Of a stretch of 64,000 bases of DNA, positions 54,762 through 62,173 are shown piece by piece (positions within the stretch are counted from its first letter, which is position 1; each line of letters opens with the position of its first letter). Both the position numbers and the translations under genes were made by a program. This DNA comes from Myxococcus guangdongensis (GTDB lineage Bacteria; Myxococcota; Myxococcia; Myxococcales; Myxococcaceae), in NCBI RefSeq assembly GCF_024198255.1, contig NZ_JAJVKW010000008.1, positions 310,001 to 374,000 of the forward strand. The letters are read 5' to 3'. The notes below the pieces were generated by a model. That model had not been told where the DNA came from. It ran no database searches and was given only the letters and a program-made list of their open reading frames with translations.

Positions 54762-54791
54762 CGCGCCCCGGAGGTTCATCCCCGGGGCGCG
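54762..54791. terminator. Hairpin terminator after the Rsm22-like gene
   Basis: A 10-bp perfect stem, CGCGCCCCGG (54762-54771) with CCGGGGCGCG (54782-54791), and a 10-nt loop. It lies between the convergent Rsm22-like gene (stop 54702) and the 63-residue protein (stop 54808). Confidence 0.78.
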
Positions 54792-54807
54792 TCGTTCTCC
54801 ACCACGG

Positions 54808-54999
54808 CTACGGACGGGCCTGCGCGTAGGTGCCGGTGAGCACGTCGAGCATGTGGCGGAAGGACTTCACCTGGTCCTTGGCCACGGAGAGCGCGCCCTG
54901 CGCCAGGACGGTGGCCTGGACGCGGACCAGCGTGGTGAGGTGGGTGGACTTGTCCTGCGCATTCTTCCGAGGGGGGTTCATCAGGGAAGCGATGTTCAT
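54808..54999 (-). CDS. Small hypothetical protein (63 aa)
   Basis: A short soluble product beginning MNIASLMNPPRKNAQDKSTH with a central helical stretch, TLVRVQATVLAQGALSVAKD, and the ending DVLTGTYAQARP. No domain is recognised. GGAG six bases before ATG 54999 and the G/C-rich third positions support it; upstream in-frame codons to 55209 have a non-coding look. It is convergent with the Rsm22-like gene and divergent from pip. Confidence 0.6.
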   Translation of the reverse strand: MNIASLMNPPRKNAQDKSTHLTTLVRVQATVLAQGALSVAKDQVKSFRHMLDVLTGTYAQARP

Positions 55000-55248
55000 G
55001 GAACGCTCCGGGGTGTGGAGTTGGGTACAGCATCCACCACCCCCGCAAACGCCACGTCGCACGCGGGCAACTTCGTCGTCACATCGCGCCTGGCGCTCCC
55101 CGGCGCCTGGAGGCTGTGCCCTGCCTGACAGTCTCCACGCCGAGCGAGAGGACACGCGAACACCTCCGCATGCGGGCTGTGTGCGTGGCGTCGCGGGAGC
55201 AGCGCGCATCCGCTAGCGTGCGGGCTCCCTCGCAGTCCCGGAAGGCGC

Positions 55249-56217
55249 ATGTCCGTCCCGTCCCGGTCGTCGCGGACGCTGTACCCACCCGTGGAGCCCT
55301 ACCGCATGGGCCGCCTGCGGGTGTCCCCGCTCCACGAGCTGTACTTCGAGGAGAGCGGCAATCCCCAGGGCAAGCCCGTGGTGTTCGTCCACGGAGGCCC
55401 TGGAGGCGGCACCGACGCCCGGCAGCGGCGGTTCTTCGACCCGGCCGCGTACCGCATCATCCTGTTCGACCAGCGAGGCTGTGGCCGCAGCACGCCGCAC
55501 GCGAGCCTGGAGGAGAACACCACCTGGGATTTGGTCGCGGACCTGGAGCGGTTGCGCGAGCACCTGGGCCTCGAGCGGTGGATGCTCTTCGGGGGCTCGT
55601 GGGGCAGCACGTTGTCGCTCGCGTATGCGCAAGCGCATCCGGAGCGCGTCACGGAGCTGGTGCTGCGAGGCATCTTCCTGTTGCGCAAGCAGGAGCTGGA
55701 CTGGTTCTACCAGCGGGGCGCGAGCGCGCTGTTCCCGGAGGCCTGGGAGGAGTACCTGGCGCCCATCCCCGTCGAGGAGCGGCATGACTTGCTGGGCGCG
55801 TACCACCGTCGCCTGACGGGCGCGGACGCGGAGGCGCGCCTGGAGGCCGCGCGCGCGTGGAGCGTCTGGGAGGCGCGCACCAGCTACCTGCATCCCAACG
55901 TGGAGCTGGTGGCGCGCAACAGCACGGGGGACTTCGCGTTGGCGTTCGCGCGCATCGAGTGCCACTACTTCTTCCATCGCGGGTTCCTGCGTTCGGACAC
56001 GCAGCTGTTGGAGGACGTGCCGCGCATCCGTCACATCCCGGCGGTCATCGTGCAGGGGCGATACGACGTGGTGTGTCCGCCGGAGAGCGCGTGGGCGTTG
56101 CATCGCGCGTGGCCGGAGGCGCGGCTGGTGATGGTCGCGGACGCGGGGCACTCGGCGAACGAGCCGGGGACGACGGCGGCGTTGCTGGAGGCCACGGACC
56201 GCTTCCGTCCCCAGTGA
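55249..56217 (+). CDS. pip: Prolyl aminopeptidase (S33)
   Basis: A 322-residue alpha/beta hydrolase that cleaves N-terminal proline. The N-terminus has the Pip-specific LHELYFEESGNPQGKPVVFV, then HGGPGGGTD, DQRGCGRSTPHA, the nucleophile elbow GGSWGSTLSLAYA, and the His region VADAGHSANEP. The conserved glutamates are in HPNVELVARN and FARIECHYFFH. Start ATG 55249 follows GGAAGG. It likely releases proline from imported or predatory peptide debris. Confidence 0.95.
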   Translation: MSVPSRSSRTLYPPVEPYRMGRLRVSPLHELYFEESGNPQGKPVVFVHGGPGGGTDARQRRFFDPAAYRIILFDQRGCGRSTPHASLEENTTWDLVADLERLREHLGLERWMLFGGSWGSTLSLAYAQAHPERVTELVLRGIFLLRKQELDWFYQRGASALFPEAWEEYLAPIPVEERHDLLGAYHRRLTGADAEARLEAARAWSVWEARTSYLHPNVELVARNSTGDFALAFARIECHYFFHRGFLRSDTQLLEDVPRIRHIPAVIVQGRYDVVCPPESAWALHRAWPEARLVMVADAGHSANEPGTTAALLEATDRFRPQ

Positions 56218-56290
56218 GGGGCGTGGGCGCTTTCGCGCGGCCCGGGGAGTCCCTAAGGTGGGGAGGAGTCAGTCCTCGGGAGACGAACAC

Positions 56291-56737
56291 ATGTCAGCAG
56301 AGAAGGCCGCGCGAAGCTGGGTGGAGGAGAGTGCGTTGAGGGCCGCAGGGGCCGCCGCGCTGCCCATCCCGGTGCCGGGCGCGCACACGGCGCTCACGTC
56401 CGCCATCGAGGCGTACATGATTTATCACGTGGCGGGCATCTACGGAGAGACGCTCAGCCTGGGTGAGGCGCTCGGGCTGATTCCGACGTTGGGCGCGGGC
56501 ATCGTGGCGCGCAAGGCGGCCAGCTCCATCGTGGGTGAGACGGTGGGTTGGATTCCCGTCGCGGGCTGGTTGCTCAAGGGCGCGGCCAGCGGCGGCACCG
56601 CGTTCGCGATGGGCGTGGCGGCGGTGGCGTACTTCGAGAAGAAGTACCCCGGCCGCGAGGCCGTGCCCTTCGACACCGTGTCCATCAAGGACTGGGTGAA
56701 GGCGGCGCTCGCGCACCTGGGGTTCGGCAAGAAGTAG
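56291..56737 (+). CDS. DUF697-like hydrophobic protein
   Basis: A 148-residue protein with several amphipathic or hydrophobic helices: ALPIPVPGAHTALTSAIEAY, YGETLSLGEALGLIPTLGAG, and a later GWIPVAGWLLKGAASGGTAF, like the C-terminal DUF697 domain of YcjF/GTPase-associated proteins. Two to three membrane-associated segments are plausible. No GTPase domain is present or adjacent. The ATG is preceded by GGGAG. The function is unknown. Confidence 0.75.
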   Translation: MSAEKAARSWVEESALRAAGAAALPIPVPGAHTALTSAIEAYMIYHVAGIYGETLSLGEALGLIPTLGAGIVARKAASSIVGETVGWIPVAGWLLKGAASGGTAFAMGVAAVAYFEKKYPGREAVPFDTVSIKDWVKAALAHLGFGKK

Positions 56738-56910
56738 GAGCATCCAGCACGGCTTGCCGCCGGCATCGACCTGGCGCGTCGTTCAAACCGGTTGAGGCGG
56801 GAGGTAGCGTTAGCCCGCTCTCGGACGGGAAACGTCCCACACATTCCTCTCTTCGAGCGGAACGTGCCTCGTCGTCAGGAGTGCTCATCCTGGCGGACCC
56901 GAGGTGGACC

Positions 56911-57141
56911 ATGCGCGCGGACGGCCTGCTTGTCCTATCAGTGCTGCTGACAGGCTGTGCCTCGGGGGTTCGTGTGACCGAGCGCGGCGGAACGCTGCAC
57001 TACGAGCCACGGCGCGCGCCTGCGTCGCAGGTCGAAGCACCTGACGATGAGTCCCCACGCACCTCAGTCTCCCAGCCCGGTTCCACTGAGGGGCGAAGGG
57101 ACGACAACGGTTCTGGCGGCACAAGCAACAACGAGAGGTGA
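56911..57141 (+). CDS. Small lipoprotein heading a toxin/immunity operon
   Basis: A 76-residue lipoprotein: MRADGLLVLSVLLTGC gives a lipobox with Cys16, then GVRVTERGGTLHYEPRRA and a hydrophilic Ser/Asp/Arg-rich tail. GAGGTGG lies 6 bases before the ATG. Its stop overlaps the toxin GTG by 4 bp, so the toxin is translated right after it. It may be a SitB-like accessory lipoprotein or a carrier; alternatively a joined lipoprotein-toxin protein could be produced by frameshift, for which there is no sequence evidence. Confidence 0.7.
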   Translation: MRADGLLVLSVLLTGCASGVRVTERGGTLHYEPRRAPASQVEAPDDESPRTSVSQPGSTEGRRDDNGSGGTSNNER

Positions 57142-58427
57142 CGAGCGTTGGCTCTCCCGCCCTCAGGAGTGAACCGCCCAGCGTCACGCTGACGCGTCAA
57201 GCAGTCCTCGATGCCATTGCCGAGGTAGAGGACTCATTGAAGGCCACCGAAGCCACGCGCGCACAGCTTGCCTCACGTCCTGTTGCCTTGGGAGACCGAG
57301 GGCTCGATGGAGTTTTCACGAGGTACCTCGACTACGGCGCGCATCAACTGACGTGGCTTCGTGGTGCGTTGAGGAGCACCGCCACGCTGGTGGAAACGGC
57401 CTCGGAAGTGGAGGACCCGGACATGGAGCTGGGCATCCTCCGCATGTCGGGTGCCCGCATCCAGTCCGCGATGTTCGGAGCCCTCCTCCTCGCCTCGTGG
57501 GTGGACTTCCTCCAACTTGCTGACGCCCTGTTACGAGACTGCCCCATGTGCGGCACCGAGAAGCTCTTCGTGGACTTACATCGCGTCCAGGGATTGATGG
57601 AGCCCGTGCAGAAGGAACTGGCGTCACTGGCCCCGGAGCGCGCCGAAGCAGCATCGACCGCGATGCCCGAGTTGATGGGGAAGCTGACACGTGAGTTCGA
57701 CGCGATTCATCGAGATGCACGCTCGGCCATGGAATCGGGCGGCAAGGTCATGGTCGCCGTTCAGGTGATGGAGATGCTCGCGCTCATCTCCACGCTGAAG
57801 ATGTCGCTGCCCCGGTTACCCCCATCTGCGCCCGCGATGCTCGGCACGGGCCTGGTGATGAGCTCGGGGGGCGTCATGGCGGGCTCGCGGCTGGTCGTCT
57901 CCGCCGAGTGGGTGGAGATGATGCGAAGGCTGGTGCAGGCGGGCGTCATCTCGCTCCCCGTCGCGAGCGCGGCTGTCCGCATCCACGGCGGTCAGGTGAT
58001 GATGTCGCAAGGGCGCCAGGACCTACCCAAAGGCGTGCGTGAAGCCCTGGGCGACAGTCCTGAAGTGCGTGGCATGCAGGTGACTGGCAAGGCGGGCGCG
58101 GGAATGTCCGAAGCCCCCAAGCACCACGTCCTACCGAACGAGCATCGCAAGTGGTTCGAGCAACGCGGCTTCAGGGGCGACATGGACATCGACCAGTTCT
58201 GCGTGCGTCTGGAGCAGGCGGATCACGAGGCGATTCACGGTGGGGCGAACTGGAAGCTGGGTCGCACCTGGCCGGGTGAATGGAACCGGATGATCATGAA
58301 GACCCTGGGCGACGCCGAAATCGCCACGGGCCGAACCCTGACGCGGAACGAGATCCTGAATCTCGTCGCGAAGAGCATGCGGGACTATAGAATCCCGATG
58401 AGCTTCACCCGTGGGAGAGGACGATGA
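57138..58427 (+). CDS. Putative polymorphic toxin with a C-terminal His-Me-finger (DUF2380/AHH-like) domain
   Basis: A 429-residue protein without its own signal peptide. The N-terminal 200 residues are helical; central hydrophobic segments are ESGGKVMVAVQVMEMLALIS and AMLGTGLVMSSGGVMAGSRL. The C-terminal 100 residues have HHVLPNEHRKWFEQRG (H329, H330), HEAIHGGAN and WNRMIM, the layout of HHxxP...H...N His-Me nucleases used by Myxococcus polymorphic toxins. The start is GTG 57138. It carries three TTA codons and an AGA, unusual for this genome. The immunity gene overlaps the stop by 4 bp. Confidence 0.72.
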   Translation: MTSVGSPALRSEPPSVTLTRQAVLDAIAEVEDSLKATEATRAQLASRPVALGDRGLDGVFTRYLDYGAHQLTWLRGALRSTATLVETASEVEDPDMELGILRMSGARIQSAMFGALLLASWVDFLQLADALLRDCPMCGTEKLFVDLHRVQGLMEPVQKELASLAPERAEAASTAMPELMGKLTREFDAIHRDARSAMESGGKVMVAVQVMEMLALISTLKMSLPRLPPSAPAMLGTGLVMSSGGVMAGSRLVVSAEWVEMMRRLVQAGVISLPVASAAVRIHGGQVMMSQGRQDLPKGVREALGDSPEVRGMQVTGKAGAGMSEAPKHHVLPNEHRKWFEQRGFRGDMDIDQFCVRLEQADHEAIHGGANWKLGRTWPGEWNRMIMKTLGDAEIATGRTLTRNEILNLVAKSMRDYRIPMSFTRGRGR

Positions 58428-58891
58428 GCGGTGGAGGAGCCTGGCAGGGCAACATCAAGGCACGCCTGTACGAACGGGTCCGCGAACGAGGCTTCGACTC
58501 GCTGACCGCTTTCGCCGAGGCACGCCCCGCCGTTCCGCTCCACGTCCTGGCCGACGAGTTGGGCAACGACGTTGCTGCAGTGCAGCTGTTGAGCGGCTTG
58601 TTGTACGAAGCGGAGCAGAACAAGAGGGTCACGCGCTTCGTTCGCGACGTGCTCGTGCGCGAGCTGGCCGAGGGACTCCCGAACGGCTGGCCGCCAATCC
58701 TGGACGACTCAAGCCGCTTCGAGGTCGCCATGGCGCTGGGTCGCTGGTCGGCGTACACCCCAGAAACCCATGAAGAGCGCGTGCGACAGGTGCGCGATGT
58801 GATTCTCGCCAGCCCACCACCTCCTGGCTGGCGCCCACTCGGCCCCGACGACGAATTGCTCCGCACGCTGCTCCCGGACGAAGGCGCCTGA
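58424..58891 (+). CDS. Putative immunity protein for the upstream toxin
   Basis: A 155-residue soluble protein, acidic at its C-terminus, with no enzyme motif. It begins SGGGAWQGNIKARLYERVRE, continues through VPLHVLADELGNDVAAVQLL and DDSSRFEVAMALGRWSAYTP, and ends with PPPPGWRPLGPDDELLRTLL. No name is assigned, but its position (ATGA overlap with the toxin gene) and soluble character fit an immunity partner that binds and blocks the nuclease domain. A role outside the toxin pair cannot be excluded. Confidence 0.72.
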   Translation: MSGGGAWQGNIKARLYERVRERGFDSLTAFAEARPAVPLHVLADELGNDVAAVQLLSGLLYEAEQNKRVTRFVRDVLVRELAEGLPNGWPPILDDSSRFEVAMALGRWSAYTPETHEERVRQVRDVILASPPPPGWRPLGPDDELLRTLLPDEGA

Positions 58892-58923
58892 GTCACGAAG
58901 CCGCCTCCGTCAGGGCCCCCGCC

Positions 58924-60315
58924 TCACCGCGCGGTGAGCGCCCGCGCCAGCTCCTCGTAGAGGTGGATGGCGCTGCGGATGGACTTCTCCCAGTCGCCCA
59001 CGTGGAGGCTCTCGTTCTCCGAGTGGGCGTACGTGTACGGGTCCTCCACCCCGATGAGCAGCGCGGGCACACCGCCCAGCTCCCGCGCGAACGGCTCCAC
59101 GAACGGAATGGACGCGCCACAGCCGATGGCCACCGCCTTCGTCCCGTAGCCCTTCTCCAGCGCGCGGAACGCCGCCTGGAACGCCGGATGCGACGGGTCC
59201 GTGTACCACCACCCCGACGCGCCCTCGGTCTGGAACTCCACCTCCAGCCCCCACGGGCACACCTCGCGCAAGTGCTCCTTCAACCGCCGCTCCACGTCCG
59301 CCGGGTCCAGGTCCGGCACGATTCGGATGCCCACGCGCGCCCACGCCGCGTCGCAGATGATGTTGCGCGCGTCCTTCCGACTGCTGGCCTGGATGGCGTT
59401 GATGGCGATGCTCGGCTGACGCCAGTTCGTCTCGTACGGATGCCGCCCTCCCAGCACCTCCACCCCCGGCAACAACCCCACCTGCTCGCGGAACGTCGCC
59501 TCGTCCCCCGGCAACGACTGGATGCTCGCGCGCTCCCCCGCCGTCAGCGGCTTCACCTTCTCACTCAAGCCTTCAATCGCGATGGAGCCGTCCGCGTGCG
59601 TCAGCGTCGCCAGCATCCGGCACAACGCCATCACCGGGTCCGGCACCGGCCCACCCCACATCCCCGAGTGCACCGCCTGCTTGAGCCCCCGCACCTCCAC
59701 GTCCACCGTCACCAGCCCCCGCAGCGCCGTGGTGATGGACGGCAGCCCCGTGTCGAAGTTCGACGTGTCCGTCAGGACAATGGCGTCCGCCTTCAACAAG
59801 CCCGCGTGCCGACGCAGGAACTCCGACAGGTGCCCGCTGCCAATCTCCTCCTCACCCTCGATGAGCACCTTCACGTTGAGCGGCAGCTTCCCCGCGCCCT
59901 TCAACCACGCGTCCACCGCCGACGTGTGCACCACGATGCCCGCCTTGTCGTCCGCGGTGCCCCGCCCGTACAGCCGCCCGTCGCGCAACGTGGGCTCGAA
60001 TGGAGGGCTCTTCCAGAGCGCCTCGTCCCCCGCCGGCTGCACGTCGTGATGGGCATACAACAGCAACGTCGGTGCACCGGGCGCCCGCAGGACCTCCCCA
60101 TACACATAGGGATGGGCATCCCCAATTTCGAGTAGCTGGATGTTTTCAAACCCACGGTCCCTCAAGAGTCGAGAAGTCGCCTCGGCGCTCTGCCTGACGC
60201 GGGCGGCGTCGAAGCCAGGGAACGAGACGCTGGGTATGCGCACGAGGGCCATGAGGTCCTCGAGGTAGGCATTCTTCTGGGACTCGAAGTGAGAGAGGGC
60301 CGGGTCAATGGACAT
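58924..60315 (-). CDS. M20-family dipeptidase/peptidase
   Basis: A 463-residue di-zinc peptidase. LLYAHHDVQPAGDEALW has the first metal His and Asp, GRGTADDKAGIV the bridging Asp, EGEEEIGSGH the catalytic Glu pair, and IVLTDTSNFD another metal site. HSGMWGGPVPDP and YAHSENESLHVGDW complete the CndA/PepV-like pattern. It hydrolyses dipeptides or similar in the cytoplasm. The ATG at 60315 follows AAGGGGTGAGC; a GTG two codons upstream is a less likely start. It is convergent with the immunity gene, with no clear hairpin between. Confidence 0.93.
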   Translation of the reverse strand: MSIDPALSHFESQKNAYLEDLMALVRIPSVSFPGFDAARVRQSAEATSRLLRDRGFENIQLLEIGDAHPYVYGEVLRAPGAPTLLLYAHHDVQPAGDEALWKSPPFEPTLRDGRLYGRGTADDKAGIVVHTSAVDAWLKGAGKLPLNVKVLIEGEEEIGSGHLSEFLRRHAGLLKADAIVLTDTSNFDTGLPSITTALRGLVTVDVEVRGLKQAVHSGMWGGPVPDPVMALCRMLATLTHADGSIAIEGLSEKVKPLTAGERASIQSLPGDEATFREQVGLLPGVEVLGGRHPYETNWRQPSIAINAIQASSRKDARNIICDAAWARVGIRIVPDLDPADVERRLKEHLREVCPWGLEVEFQTEGASGWWYTDPSHPAFQAAFRALEKGYGTKAVAIGCGASIPFVEPFARELGGVPALLIGVEDPYTYAHSENESLHVGDWEKSIRSAIHLYEELARALTAR

Positions 60316-60397
60316 GCTCACCCCTTAACCCAAAAAGGCAGGCAGGCGACGCAGACCCTCGCGCGGATGTTGCGCGGTCCAAGTATCATGCGGCGCC

Positions 60398-60772
60398 ATG
60401 TCCGACACCCCGACACTGCTGCTCGTCGACGACGACAGCTTCGTGCGCCGCATCCTCAAGGACGTCATCGCCGACACAGGCATCGAGCTGCGACTGCTCG
60501 AGGCCGCCGATGGTGAAGAGGGACTCGCGGTCGCCGCCCGCGAGAAGCCCGCGGTGATGTTCCTGGACCTGTTCATGCCGAAGAAGAGCGGCCTGGAGGT
60601 GCTCGGCGCCATCAAGCAGGTGTCGCCCGGCACGCGCGTGCTCGTCATCAGCAGCATGGACGCGGAGCCCGTGGTGGAGCAGGCCATGGCCGCTGGCGCG
60701 GTGGGCTTCGTGGGAAAGCCCTTCCATCCGCTGGAAATCGCCTCGGCCGTGCGCCAGGCGTTGGCTCACTGA
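60398..60772 (+). CDS. Single-domain response regulator (CheY-like)
   Basis: A 124-residue receiver domain with acid pocket LLLVDDDSFV, phosphoacceptor Asp in VMFLDLFMPKKSG, Ser in LVISSMD and Lys in GKPFHPLE. There is no output domain. It is followed after 16 bp by the PilZ protein, so the two are probably cotranscribed. The PAS-GAF histidine kinase 1.4 kb downstream could be its kinase; that is inference. Confidence 0.94.
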   Translation: MSDTPTLLLVDDDSFVRRILKDVIADTGIELRLLEAADGEEGLAVAAREKPAVMFLDLFMPKKSGLEVLGAIKQVSPGTRVLVISSMDAEPVVEQAMAAGAVGFVGKPFHPLEIASAVRQALAH

Positions 60773-60788
60773 CTTCAGAGGTGTCTGC

Positions 60789-61937
60789 GTGTCGTCTCCT
60801 GCTGTCGGTTACTGGGTAGCGGACAATCTCGGCCGCGTGCTGGGGCCCATCGCCCTCCAGGCCCTGCGTGAGCTGATTGCGTCCGGACGGATGAAGGCCG
60901 CCGTGCGCGCGTCGCGCGATGGCACCCAATGGGTGGCGCTCCAGGAGCTGCCGGAGCTGGCCGACCTGTTCGCCGCCGCGCGCCCGTCGCAGTCCGTGGA
61001 GCAGCAGCAGGCCGAGCGCCTGCGCACCCAGCTCAAGGGGCTGCAGAACCTGCCTCCGCACGAGGTGTTCGGCGCCAAGCCCACGTCCTCGCTCGACGAG
61101 GTGCGGCTGGCCTTCTTCCGCATGGCCAAGCGCTTCGCCCCCGAGCACCTGGCCCCGGAGACGCACCCGGAGCTGCGCAAGGTGTCCGCTGAGATTTTCG
61201 ACTTCCTGTCGCGCTGCATGCGCGAGGTGGAGGTCCTCTACTCTCAAGGCGCCTACCAGCCGGCCCGCGCCGCGCCGCCGACGCTGGACATGAACGGGCC
61301 CCTGCCGCCCGCGCCTCCGCCCTCCATCGCCCCCGCGTACGCGCCACCGCCCGTGGCCGCGCCCGCCTACGCGCCGCCTCCGGTGGCCGCGCCCGTGGCG
61401 GTCGCCGCCAGGCCCCAGCCTCCGCCGCCGCCGCGTCCTCCGCCGCCGGTGATGCAGCCCTCGGCGCCGGTGGCGGCCCGGGTGCCCGCCGCGCCGCCGG
61501 TGCAGCGCACGCACACCCTGCCGCCGCCGCAGCCCGCGCCGCCCCCGGCCGTGCCCCTGCGCAGGGCCGCCGCCGCGCCCACCTATTCCAGCGCGGAGTT
61601 CGTGGGTCTGGAGCGCCGCCAGGATGATCGCATCCACGCGGACGTGAAGGTGTCGCTGCAGAACGCGGGCATCTTCACGGACCACCGCATCATCAACCTG
61701 TCCTCCGGCGGCCTGTTCATCTCGACGGACAAGCCGCTGAGGCTGGGCACGCTGGTGGAGCTGACGTTGCGCTTCGATGACCCGTCGCGCGTGATGACGC
61801 TGCGCAGCTCGGTCATCTGGGAGAACTCGCTGGACGATGGGAAGAACCCGCGCGGCTACGGCTTGCGGCTCAGCAGCCTCCGCAAGGAGGAGCGCGAGTT
61901 CATCCAGCAGTTCGTCAGCAGGAAGCCTCCGAAGTAG
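60789..61937 (+). CDS. GYF-like / J-domain-like / PilZ signalling protein
   Basis: A 382-residue multi-domain protein. Residues 1-60 resemble a GYF_2 domain (VGYWVADNLGRVLGPIALQA). Residues 80-150 are helical with a J-domain-like block (LPPHEVFGAKPTSSLDEVRL). Then comes an about 100-residue Pro/Ala-rich linker, and residues 270-380 are a PilZ domain whose c-di-GMP-type contacts are RRQDDR and NLSSGGLFIS. PilZ proteins of this type are common in Myxococcus. The start is GTG 60789. It lies after the receiver gene and ends before a hairpin. Confidence 0.88.
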   Translation: MSSPAVGYWVADNLGRVLGPIALQALRELIASGRMKAAVRASRDGTQWVALQELPELADLFAAARPSQSVEQQQAERLRTQLKGLQNLPPHEVFGAKPTSSLDEVRLAFFRMAKRFAPEHLAPETHPELRKVSAEIFDFLSRCMREVEVLYSQGAYQPARAAPPTLDMNGPLPPAPPPSIAPAYAPPPVAAPAYAPPPVAAPVAVAARPQPPPPPRPPPPVMQPSAPVAARVPAAPPVQRTHTLPPPQPAPPPAVPLRRAAAAPTYSSAEFVGLERRQDDRIHADVKVSLQNAGIFTDHRIINLSSGGLFISTDKPLRLGTLVELTLRFDDPSRVMTLRSSVIWENSLDDGKNPRGYGLRLSSLRKEEREFIQQFVSRKPPK

Positions 61938-61939
61938 GC

Positions 61940-61961
61940 CCGAGCGGTAGGGTCCGCTCGG
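61940..61961 (+). terminator. Hairpin terminator after the PilZ gene
   Basis: An 8-bp stem, CCGAGCGG (61940-61947) with CCGCTCGG (61954-61961), and a 6-nt loop, 3 bases after the stop codon. It may also serve the minus-strand microprotein gene ending at 61971. Confidence 0.68.
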
Positions 61962-61970
61962 ACAGGACGA

Positions 61971-62084
61971 CTAGAGCAGCTGTCCGAGCAGCACCGCGCC
62001 CGTCATCACGAAGGTCGCCATCACCGCCATCACCGCCTTGAGCTCCAGGTCATCGCGGCCCATCACATTCATGAAGTTGTTCAT
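61971..62084 (-). CDS. 37-residue membrane microprotein
   Basis: A very short gene encoding a product that begins MNNFMNVMGRDDLELK, followed by a single hydrophobic helix (AVMAVMATFVMTGAVLLGQL) and a Leu end. A near-ideal ribosome site, TGGAGGACACC, precedes the ATG at 62084 with 5-base spacing. The gene is antisense to its neighbours, in the gap between the PilZ gene and the histidine kinase. It would insert in the membrane with a short charged N-terminus. No family is known to me. Confidence 0.65.
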   Translation of the reverse strand: MNNFMNVMGRDDLELKAVMAVMATFVMTGAVLLGQLL

Positions 62085-62173
62085 GGTGTCCTCCATCCCT
62101 CGTGTTGCCCCCTCCCCCTTTCCTACGGGACACCGCGCAGACGATTGCATCCCCCCTCCCGACGCCCTCCAGG

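Noticed and set aside
56738..58891. Integrated mobile element around the toxin operon
   Set aside because: No integrase, transposase, terminal repeats or attachment duplication was seen; only codon bias hints at transfer.
62102..62173. Extended N-terminus of the histidine kinase from GTG 62102
   Set aside because: The extension is Pro/Ser-rich with no family match and overlaps the leader region; ATG 62174 is simpler, though the extension is not excluded.
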